The notes below the pieces were generated by a model. The model saw only the letters and a program-made list of their open reading frames with translations, was not told where the DNA came from and did no database searches. Shown here piece by piece: positions 14,215-19,627 of a stretch of DNA of 19,627 nucleotides; position 1 is the stretch's first letter, and the number at the start of each line of letters is the position of its first letter. Position numbers and translations under genes: made by a program. Source of the DNA: Bryobacterales bacterium (lineage in GTDB: Bacteria; Acidobacteriota; Terriglobia; Bryobacterales; Bryobacteraceae); NCBI GenBank assembly GCA_030838885.1, contig JAUZEU010000115.1, positions 1 to 19,627 of the forward strand, given 5' to 3'.

Positions 14215-15165
14215 TTACTCCGGCACATATTGGCGCAGGTACCGGTGCGCCATCTTAAAACCCATCGCGTAGTCGGGGGTGAAATCAGGTCCCGGCCGAT
14301 TGGGAGAACCATACAGCGGATCTTCATGCTCCATGCTCATCGCACCCTGATAACCCGCGCGCTGCAGCACGGTGAAAAACGCCGGCCAGTCCACCGAGCC
14401 CAAACCGGGCAGCCGGTAAACCCACCATTGCGTCTTATTCAGCGGATTGATCCCCACCCGGCGCAGCACGTCCCACCGCACTTCCATATCTTTCAGGTGA
14501 ACGTCGTAAATCTTGTCCACAAACTCGCGCGCTGTCTGGACGGGATCCATCATCTGCCACACCAGATGCGACGGGTCATATTGAAGCCCCACGTGGGGCG
14601 AATCGCCGAACCCCTTAAATAATGCCTCGAAGCCGAAAGGATTGATCGCAATATTCGCTCCGCCCGGATATGGTTCCCACAAAATGCGAACCTTATTCGC
14701 CTGGCAAGCCGGAAAATAACGCTCTGTATACACGCGGACAATGTCGTCCACCTGCTGCTCAAAAGGCTTCGCGACATTCTTGCCGGAAGCGGTCCCGATA
14801 TACGGAATCCCCAGCTTCCCCGCCAGCTCGATCAGCTTCACGAAATAATCGTTATCCTGTTTTCGTTTGTCCGGATCCGCCGAAATGTGATCCTGCGATG
14901 CCTGCAGAGCCGACACATGCATCTGATTCCGCGCCAACGACTGCTTCACCTGTTCGATCTGAGCATCCGTAATCTTGTTGGCGTCCATGGTCGACCCGCG
15001 CGTCGCGCCAAGGATCATGTTCGTGAAGCCTTCTTCCTTCGCAAAGCGAACATTGGCTTCGGTGAAAGGCCCAAGGATCCCCAGCCGCGGCTTCCATTCC
15101 GCCGCCTTCGCGATCTGAAGCTGCGTTGTCGCTGCGATACCGCCCAGCAGAGTACGTCGAGTCAT
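14215..15165 (-). CDS. Sugar phosphate isomerase/epimerase-like TIM-barrel protein, exported
   Basis: The protein has 316 residues from ATG 15165. MTRRTLLGGIAATTQLQIAKA is a twin-Arg-like signal sequence, so the protein is probably exported folded. The remainder is a xylose-isomerase-like TIM barrel (AP endonuclease family 2 type). Candidate metal and substrate residues are E164 (LWEPYPGG), D197 and H200 (YDPSH), H223 with K225 and D226 (VHLKDME) and E279 (MEHED). Family members isomerise or epimerise sugars or inositols, and the substrate is not predictable here. Exported members are common in Acidobacteria and Planctomycetes. It lies 25 bp after the VWA gene in the same direction and may share its transcript. 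Confidence 0.85.
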   Translation of the reverse strand: MTRRTLLGGIAATTQLQIAKAAEWKPRLGILGPFTEANVRFAKEEGFTNMILGATRGSTMDANKITDAQIEQVKQSLARNQMHVSALQASQDHISADPDKRKQDNDYFVKLIELAGKLGIPYIGTASGKNVAKPFEQQVDDIVRVYTERYFPACQANKVRILWEPYPGGANIAINPFGFEALFKGFGDSPHVGLQYDPSHLVWQMMDPVQTAREFVDKIYDVHLKDMEVRWDVLRRVGINPLNKTQWWVYRLPGLGSVDWPAFFTVLQRAGYQGAMSMEHEDPLYGSPNRPGPDFTPDYAMGFKMAHRYLRQYVPE

Positions 15166-15190
15166 AGCAGAATCACCATACCACTGTCAG

Positions 15191-16066
15191 CTATTCCGCC
15201 CTCACCACATACCCGCTCCGTGCGCGAACCCGAGCCCCCGCAACGGACGACCGCACCTCAGTGCGCCTCTCCGAACCCGGTGTTCCACCCGGCGAGGCGT
15301 AATAAAGCGTGTATCGGCGACGCAGAAGCCGAACCGCCGTCTGAAATGATGGCCCGGGATCGCCCGCCACTACCGTGGCTCCCCCGGTCTCACGCGCCAC
15401 AACACTCCCGCCCCTTGCCAGAACCTGAGTATCCGGCGAGTTGCCAATCACTAACTCGCTCATCACTGCATCCGACTCCCACAGTTCGCGAACAGCAGCC
15501 TGCACCCCGGCCGGCGTCGATCCCGTCTTATCCGTGATCACCAAAACCGCACGGCGACGCTGGCCTTTCGGTTCCCGCCGAAATCTCAGAGCCGCATCCG
15601 CGGCACCCCAACCCGGATTCGAGCTGCCGCCAAACCGCAGCCCGAGCACCTTCAGCACAACCGTCTGATTTACCGCTTCCAGATCATCCGTAAACGGCGC
15701 GACTTCCAGGCTGCTGGAATTGAACGCCATCACGCAAACCCGATCGCCCGGCTTCAGTTCGTGAAACCCGAGTTCCACCGCCCGTACCACGCGAAGCAAC
15801 TTCGACCGCATACTCCCGGAAACATCGAAGAGCAAGATCAGATCGAGCGGTTCCGCTTCAAAACTGAAGCTCACCACCAGCTGCTCTATGCCCTCATCGA
15901 AAACCCGGAAGTCTTCTTTCTTCATGCCCGTGAGAGTCTGTCCGGCGGCGTCCAGAGCTTCCGCGTCCACCCGCACAAGTGTCACACCAGACCGGAATAG
16001 CGGCTCAGCTTCCTGCGCTGCGGCCGCGAGTGCCACGGCCATCGCAAAAACAGCCAGCCGCCTCAT
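15191..16066 (-). CDS. VWA domain protein, acidobacterial VWFA-related type
   Basis: The protein has 291 residues from ATG 16066. This start is preferred over the longer frame from 16252 because its ATG overlaps the TGA of the upstream 76-aa gene (ATGA) and leads straight into a signal peptide (MRRLAVFAMAVALAAAAQ). A short beta-rich N-terminal region (VTLVRVDAEALDA, GMKKEDFRVFDEG) is the mark of the acidobacterial VWFA-related family (TIGR03436 type). The VWA domain begins at about 74 with the metal site DVSGS (81-85), then GDRVCVMAF, and ends with a conserved tail around YTLYYASP. It should bind a divalent cation and mediate protein contacts outside the cytoplasm. Its partner is unknown. Confidence 0.88.
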   Translation of the reverse strand: MRRLAVFAMAVALAAAAQEAEPLFRSGVTLVRVDAEALDAAGQTLTGMKKEDFRVFDEGIEQLVVSFSFEAEPLDLILLFDVSGSMRSKLLRVVRAVELGFHELKPGDRVCVMAFNSSSLEVAPFTDDLEAVNQTVVLKVLGLRFGGSSNPGWGAADAALRFRREPKGQRRRAVLVITDKTGSTPAGVQAAVRELWESDAVMSELVIGNSPDTQVLARGGSVVARETGGATVVAGDPGPSFQTAVRLLRRRYTLYYASPGGTPGSERRTEVRSSVAGARVRARSGYVVRAE

Positions 16067-16293
16067 CTCAGCAGGTAGCCGCGCCATGATCCGCACCTGT
16101 CGCACGGTGTAAGCGGCAGAAACCCCAGCAACAGCTTGCGCCTGCGGTTCGGAAGCAGCGGAGTGCGGCATCGCCAGCAACTGCGATTCAGCATTAACCG
16201 GCAAAACGCATAAATTATCGCCAGGGAAAAAAGGGCTGCGGCTACCGGCCACGCGGCACGAACGAAATCGCTCAGAGTAAGATCCTTAACCAA
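16063..16293 (-). CDS. Small membrane protein with a C-terminal zinc-ribbon-like CxxC pair
   Basis: The protein has 76 residues from TTG 16293. A membrane helix spans about 15-33 (AAWPVAAALFSLAIIYAFC). A basic domain after it carries two CxxC pairs, CWRC at about 39-42 and CDRC at about 64-67, consistent with a small cytoplasmic zinc ribbon. Its stop overlaps the ATG of the VWA gene by ATGA, which supports both this gene and the VWA start. The start codon is uncertain because no strong ribosome binding site is seen. The longer VWA frame would overlap this gene fully, and I take the short pair as the real arrangement. The family is not recognised. Confidence 0.6.
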   Translation of the reverse strand: MVKDLTLSDFVRAAWPVAAALFSLAIIYAFCRLMLNRSCWRCRTPLLPNRRRKLLLGFLPLTPCDRCGSWRGYLLR

Positions 16294-16392
16294 CCAGTAT
16301 GACTTCTAAAATCAATTTTCTACAGCTGGGCGCCAAAACGCGTCTAATCCCGTAACTTTTCCACTGCCCCGGCGTTCTTACATTAGGAAGCC

Positions 16393-16545
16393 ATGCCCCT
16401 GTTCTATTTATCTCCTCTCGAGCCCAAAACCTGGAAGCGATTTGTGCTGTTCCTTGTGGTTGTGGTTGGCGTGCTGCTTTCCTTGTCGCTTCTGGTTCCG
16501 CCACCCCCCACCAGTTCCCTCCCGCAGCACCCAATCTCCGACTGA
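16393..16545 (+). CDS. 50-aa single-helix membrane protein
   Basis: ATG 16393 has AGGAAG (16385-16390) just upstream. The product starts MPLFYLSPLEPKTWKR, continues into a strong helix (about 17-35, FVLFLVVVVGVLLSLSLLV) and ends in a short Pro/Ser tail. The positive residues before the helix predict the N-terminus inside. It ends three bases before the convergent NadD-like gene. No family is recognised. A minus-strand frame over the same bases (16286-16534) has no such features and is taken as a shadow. Confidence 0.6.
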   Translation: MPLFYLSPLEPKTWKRFVLFLVVVVGVLLSLSLLVPPPPTSSLPQHPISD

Positions 16546-16548
16546 CAA

Positions 16549-17181
16549 TCAGCGCCCATATAACTCCGCCACTCGCGAGACGATAGTTTTTGGCACCAAG
16601 TCCTGCCAGCGCTCTCCCGCCCTGATTCTGCGGCGGATTTCCGAAGATGAGACCTCGTCGAACGACCCCGCCACCGGCAGAGTCACGATTCGATGCGAGT
16701 GGCCCGGTGCGGGAACATACTTCCCTGCCCTGCCCGCCACCAGCAGCGGATACCGGGCGATCATCGATTCAAAAACTCCGGGCATCCCGTAATCCCACGT
16801 GGCGATACGCTCTGCAGCGTCCCTGCCGCAAACCAGGCCGATCTCTGTTTGAGGCTGCAGGGCTTCCGCCGCTTCCTCCGCGATCTCCAGATAGAGTCCG
16901 CCATCGGAGCTGGCAACGGACAAACCCTGCTCAGAGGCCGCAACCTCGCACAGCATATCGATCCGGTCTTCGAACGAAGCCCCTTCGAAACCCTTATGAG
17001 GAAAGGCGCGCGGCAGCACCAGCACCACCTCGTCCGCCCACTCCAGAGCGGCGCGGGCAATCCCCAGATGGGCAACCGTCGGAGGGTTCCACGCTCCTGG
17101 CAGTAATCCCACGCGAGCCGGCGTATCCCCCGGCTCGCTGCGACAGCAATCACCACAACGATAGTGAAACGTAAGCGCCAC
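16549..17181 (-). CDS. NadD-like nucleotidyltransferase (cytidylyltransferase-like)
   Basis: The protein has up to 210 residues from GTG 17181. A GTG at 17112 (just before GLLPGAWNPP) is a plausible shorter start, because family members usually begin a few residues before this motif and the first 23 residues are Cys-rich and atypical. GAWNPPTVAHLG at 29-40 is the HxGH-type nucleotide site in its TxAH form. GLVCGRDAAERI and SSSEIRRRI (178-186) correspond to the later conserved blocks. Family members adenylylate nicotinate or nicotinamide mononucleotide in NAD synthesis. This one differs enough from NadD that its exact substrate is open. It is divergent from the zinc-ribbon gene at 17230. Confidence 0.8.
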   Translation of the reverse strand: MALTFHYRCGDCCRSEPGDTPARVGLLPGAWNPPTVAHLGIARAALEWADEVVLVLPRAFPHKGFEGASFEDRIDMLCEVAASEQGLSVASSDGGLYLEIAEEAAEALQPQTEIGLVCGRDAAERIATWDYGMPGVFESMIARYPLLVAGRAGKYVPAPGHSHRIVTLPVAGSFDEVSSSEIRRRIRAGERWQDLVPKTIVSRVAELYGR

Positions 17182-17229
17182 CTGAACCGTTTTAATACAT
17201 GCCGTGCGCTCGTATACAGTGGAGAAGGC

Positions 17230-18081
17230 ATGTTTAACTGGGTTTGCCCGCGTTGCGGGAAAGATGTTCCGCCGTCAAGAACAGAGTGTCCGTATTGCCC
17301 GCCGGTATCTCAGGAGCCGGTAGCCGCCGCTCCCGCGCCTCCCGAGTGGGCACAGCAGCAACCGCCCCATCCGGGATGGCAGCCGGCACCGCCACCGCAA
17401 GCTCCGCCTCCTCAGCAGGCCTGGGCACCTCCTCCGCCGCCACCCTCGTGGCAACCACCCGCTGCTGCCGCACCACCACCGCCGCCATCTCCACCTCCGC
17501 CGCCCCCGCAGCAGGCTTGGCAGCCGCCGCAGCACCAGCATCCGCACCAGCCGCAGCAGTATTCTCCTGCTCACGGCGCTCCTTCCTGGCCCCCGCCTCC
17601 CGCGAAGCCTGGACCGCCCACCTGGCTGATGGGTCTCGGCTTCTTCGCCGCCTTTCTCGTGCTTGGCACCCTTCTGTATTTTGGAATCCAGCGCTTCGGC
17701 CGCACGAACGTGCAGGAAAAGGCCGGCCTTGAAAACCCCGCCAACCCGTCACAGCAGAAAGTCAGCAACCCTCTGCAAAAGTACGTCGAGGTGGTCGGAA
17801 TCCGAATGGTCTCAGAGAACAAGAAGCCGGCGGCACGCTTCATCGTGGTCAATCATTCCACCACGGAGATTACGGGCCTCGAAGCCAACGTTACACTTTG
17901 GGCCAGCACTTCCCGTTCTGAGGAAGACTCCGTCGGGTCATTCAGCTTCAAGCTGCCGAGCCTGGGCCCGAACGCGGCCAAAGAACTGACGTCGCCCCTG
18001 AAAACCCGCCTTAAGCAATACGAATTGCCGGACTGGCAGAACGCCACCGCGGAGATCCAGATCACGTCGCCACAGCGGTAA
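17230..18081 (+). CDS. Zinc-ribbon, proline/glutamine-rich single-pass membrane protein
   Basis: The protein has 283 residues from ATG 17230, chosen because GGAGAAGG lies directly upstream. The frame is open earlier, but those codons look non-coding. Residues 4-24 form a zinc ribbon (CPRC at 6-9, CPYC at 20-23). Residues about 28-130 are extreme Pro/Gln/Trp/Ala repeats of the PPPQQAWxPP type. Residues 132-152 are one membrane helix. Residues about 183-280 form a beta-rich outer domain (YVEVVGIRMVSENKKPAARF, then IVVNHSTTEITGLEANVTLW). This is a modular membrane protein with a cytoplasmic ribbon and an external domain resembling those used for protein contact. Its function is unknown. It converges with the asparaginase-like gene, three bases away. 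Confidence 0.85.
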   Translation: MFNWVCPRCGKDVPPSRTECPYCPPVSQEPVAAAPAPPEWAQQQPPHPGWQPAPPPQAPPPQQAWAPPPPPPSWQPPAAAAPPPPPSPPPPPPQQAWQPPQHQHPHQPQQYSPAHGAPSWPPPPAKPGPPTWLMGLGFFAAFLVLGTLLYFGIQRFGRTNVQEKAGLENPANPSQQKVSNPLQKYVEVVGIRMVSENKKPAARFIVVNHSTTEITGLEANVTLWASTSRSEEDSVGSFSFKLPSLGPNAAKELTSPLKTRLKQYELPDWQNATAEIQITSPQR

Positions 18082-18084
18082 TCG

Positions 18085-18582
18085 CTAAGCCGGCACGAAC
18101 CGGGCGTTCTCCCGGTCTTTGCGCACGTGGTCCACGTCAAAAACCTGGCTGTGGATTACGATCCATACGCCAGGTTGCAGCACCCTTGCACCGAACAGAC
18201 TTTCGGTCAGATTCTGCAGCCCGTCCGACCGTTCAAATCCCAATGGCGTCATCGCGCCGGTCAAGATCACCGGATACCGTAACTCCGGCAAACGGGCCTT
18301 CAGCAGCCGTCCCGTTTGCACCATGGTGTCCGTGCCGTGCGTGATCACCACCGGCCCGTCATTCGCTTTCGCGCCCACCACGGACAGGATCAATTCGCGA
18401 TCCTCGTCCGTCATCTCCAGGCTGTCCTTGTTCATCAGAGGCGTGACTTCCACCTGGGTATCCGGTAGCCGGAGCAACTGCAGGTATCGGTCAATCTTCG
18501 CCACCACGTTCTCTACTTGCCCGGACTGCTCCGAGTAGACCTTTTCGATGGTCCCGCCCGTCGTGACTATCTGAATGCTCAT
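18085..18582 (-). CDS. Asparaginase-like protein, N-terminal domain only
   Basis: The protein has 165 residues from ATG 18582. The longer frame from 18666 overlaps the divergent dehydrogenase and is rejected. TTGGTIE at 7-13 contains the first catalytic Thr (T11), and THGTDT at 81-86 carries the second catalytic pair (T84, D85) of the L-asparaginase family. PVILTGAMTP follows as expected. Ordinary type I/II enzymes have about 330 residues with a second domain, so this one lacks that half. Short single-domain relatives are known. Whether it hydrolyses asparagine is uncertain. It is divergent from the dehydrogenase with 28 bp between. Confidence 0.85.
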   Translation of the reverse strand: MSIQIVTTGGTIEKVYSEQSGQVENVVAKIDRYLQLLRLPDTQVEVTPLMNKDSLEMTDEDRELILSVVGAKANDGPVVITHGTDTMVQTGRLLKARLPELRYPVILTGAMTPLGFERSDGLQNLTESLFGARVLQPGVWIVIHSQVFDVDHVRKDRENARFVPA

Positions 18583-18610
18583 GTAAGAGTTCAGGATAAG
18601 ATCAGCCTTG

Positions 18611-19627
18611 ATGCAAACACACCAGATCGCAGTCATTGCCGGGGACGGAGTCGGGCAGGAGATCATTCCGGAGGCGAAACGGCTGCTGGCTGAGCTACAG
18701 ACGAAGCATGGCTTCCGCCTCGAATATCAGGATTACCCCTGGGGTTCCGATTACTACCTGCAGCACGGCTCCATGGCACCGGCCGGCTTCCTTCACGACC
18801 TGCGAAAATCCGAAGCCATTTTGCTCGGTGCCGTCGGGCACCCGAAGGTCCCCGACCATATCACCCTGAACGGCCTCCTGCTGCCCATCCGCCGGACCTT
18901 CGACCAATACGCGAACATTCGCCCCGCAAAGCTCTACAAAGGCGTGGCTTCTCCGCTCGCTCTGCGCAAGGGGGAACAGATCGATCTGGTAGTAGTCCGC
19001 GAGAACACGGAAGGCGAATACGCGCAGGTTGGTGGGTTCGTTTATTCAGATCAGCCCCAAGAGGTCGCCATACAGACCTCGGTTTTCACGCGGCGCGGAG
19101 TCGAACGTGTTGTGCGCGTGGCGTTTAAGCTCGCCCGCGAGCGCAACCGCAAACGGAAGGTGACCAGCGTGACCAAGTCCAACGCACAGGGGTATAGCCT
19201 GGTGCTTTGGGACCGCGCGTTCGCCGCAGTCGCGGAAGAGTTTCCCGACATCGCCACCGAATCCCTGTTGGTGGATGCCGCGGCAATGAATTTCATCCGC
19301 CGGCCCGAGAGCTTCGACGTAGTGGTGGCCTCCAACCTGTTTGGCGACATCCTGAGCGACATCTCGGCAATGATCATTGGCAGCATGGGTCTGGCGCCCA
19401 GTGCGAACCTTGACCCATCCCGCCGAAACCCCTCCATGTTCGAGCCGGTTCACGGCTCCGCCCCGGACATTGCCTTTAAGGGAATCGTAAATCCGCTGGC
19501 CACTTTCCTCTGTTTGGAACAGATGCTGCAGCACCTGGGCCATGCTGCCGCAGCCGCTGACATAGCACGCGCCATTACCTCCGTACTGGCCGATACCGAC
19601 GTTCGTACACCAGACCTCGGTGGCAAC
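18611..19627 (+). CDS. Tartrate/D-malate or 3-isopropylmalate dehydrogenase family enzyme, partial at right edge
   Basis: The frame from ATG 18611 is open to the window end, giving 339 residues, probably only 10-25 short of full length. It is a beta-decarboxylating dehydrogenase: AGDGVGQEI at 10-18, GAVGHPKVPDH at 73-83, RRTFDQYANIRP at 94-105 for substrate, VRENTEGEY at 129-137, TKSN around K189, then D222, D246 and D250 for the metal and substrate. HGSAPDIAFKGIVNP at 281-295 binds NAD. FDQY in the substrate helix resembles tartrate/D-malate dehydrogenases more than LeuB, but LeuB activity is not excluded. The ribosome binding site is weak. No other leucine pathway gene is visible. Confidence 0.88.
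   Translation, partial: MQTHQIAVIAGDGVGQEIIPEAKRLLAELQTKHGFRLEYQDYPWGSDYYLQHGSMAPAGFLHDLRKSEAILLGAVGHPKVPDHITLNGLLLPIRRTFDQYANIRPAKLYKGVASPLALRKGEQIDLVVVRENTEGEYAQVGGFVYSDQPQEVAIQTSVFTRRGVERVVRVAFKLARERNRKRKVTSVTKSNAQGYSLVLWDRAFAAVAEEFPDIATESLLVDAAAMNFIRRPESFDVVVASNLFGDILSDISAMIIGSMGLAPSANLDPSRRNPSMFEPVHGSAPDIAFKGIVNPLATFLCLEQMLQHLGHAAAAADIARAITSVLADTDVRTPDLGGN

Noticed and set aside
16067..16252. Longer N-terminus of the VWA protein
   Set aside because: It overlaps a coupled small gene and would bury the signal peptide. ATG 16066 overlaps the upstream stop.
1..19627. CRISPR array, rRNA, complete insertion sequence
   Set aside because: No regularly spaced repeats, rRNA-like sequence or transposase with terminal repeats was seen on reading both strands.

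Overview
The window looks like a chromosomal segment of an Acidobacteriota member, probably close to Bryobacterales/Solibacter. That inference rests on protein families I recognise: an acidobacterial-type VWA protein, a DUF6152 (HHSFAAEF-type) remnant next to a WEGDTLVVETTNF-type remnant, and a tyrosine recombinase with a NYQILRR/NFQxxRRTH box. It is not a database result. The right two thirds is GC-rich, densely packed backbone. The left third (about 1-6770) is visibly AT-richer and is made of integrated, partly decayed DNA.

Left accessory region. From 1 to 1209 there is a minus-strand pair, a 320-aa protein of unknown family coupled by an ATGA overlap to a two-helix membrane protein that runs off the left edge. 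A secreted YbjN-domain protein (1636-2142) follows, then a small membrane-protein ORF broken by an in-frame TAG (2192-2383). Next come the C-terminal ruins of a tyrosine recombinase (2608-2850) and a degenerate tRNA-Gly split by an 18-nt insertion in its anticodon loop (2901-2976).

Younger island, about 2901-6842. An intact tyrosine recombinase (5493-6581), translated in overlap with a small HTH protein (5212-5511), sits just outside the 3' end of an intact tRNA-Gly(CCC) (6768-6842, minus strand). The split tRNA copy at 2901-2976 is a direct repeat of that tRNA, so the same tRNA gene appears to have been used twice: recombinase then tRNA-Gly, recombinase then tRNA-Gly. The cargo is a three-gene minus-strand cluster (HTH protein plus two unknowns) and a probably frameshifted HTH gene.

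Backbone. To the right of the tRNA are a calcineurin-like phosphoesterase (6919-7728) and two pseudogenes upstream of it (7732-8492). These are followed by a DAC (di-adenylate-cyclase-like) protein with a probable DACNV-type sensor (8560-9687) and a GT-C membrane glycosyltransferase (9718-11193). Next is a minus-strand copper module (copZ 13310-13522, then a CopA whose HMA domain is cut from its pump core by an in-frame TAG and whose core has Asp-to-His in the hinge motif). Upstream on the same strand are a putative secreted protein, a sugar isomerase/epimerase-like protein, a VWA protein and a small zinc-ribbon membrane protein. The right end has a 50-aa single-helix protein, a NadD-like nucleotidyltransferase, a zinc-ribbon/proline-rich membrane protein, a single-domain asparaginase-like protein and a tartrate/isopropylmalate dehydrogenase cut by the right edge.

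The strongest points for a second look are the tandem use of tRNA-Gly, the doubly damaged CopA, the DAC protein, and the coupled membrane pair at the left edge. No CRISPR array, rRNA or complete insertion sequence was seen.
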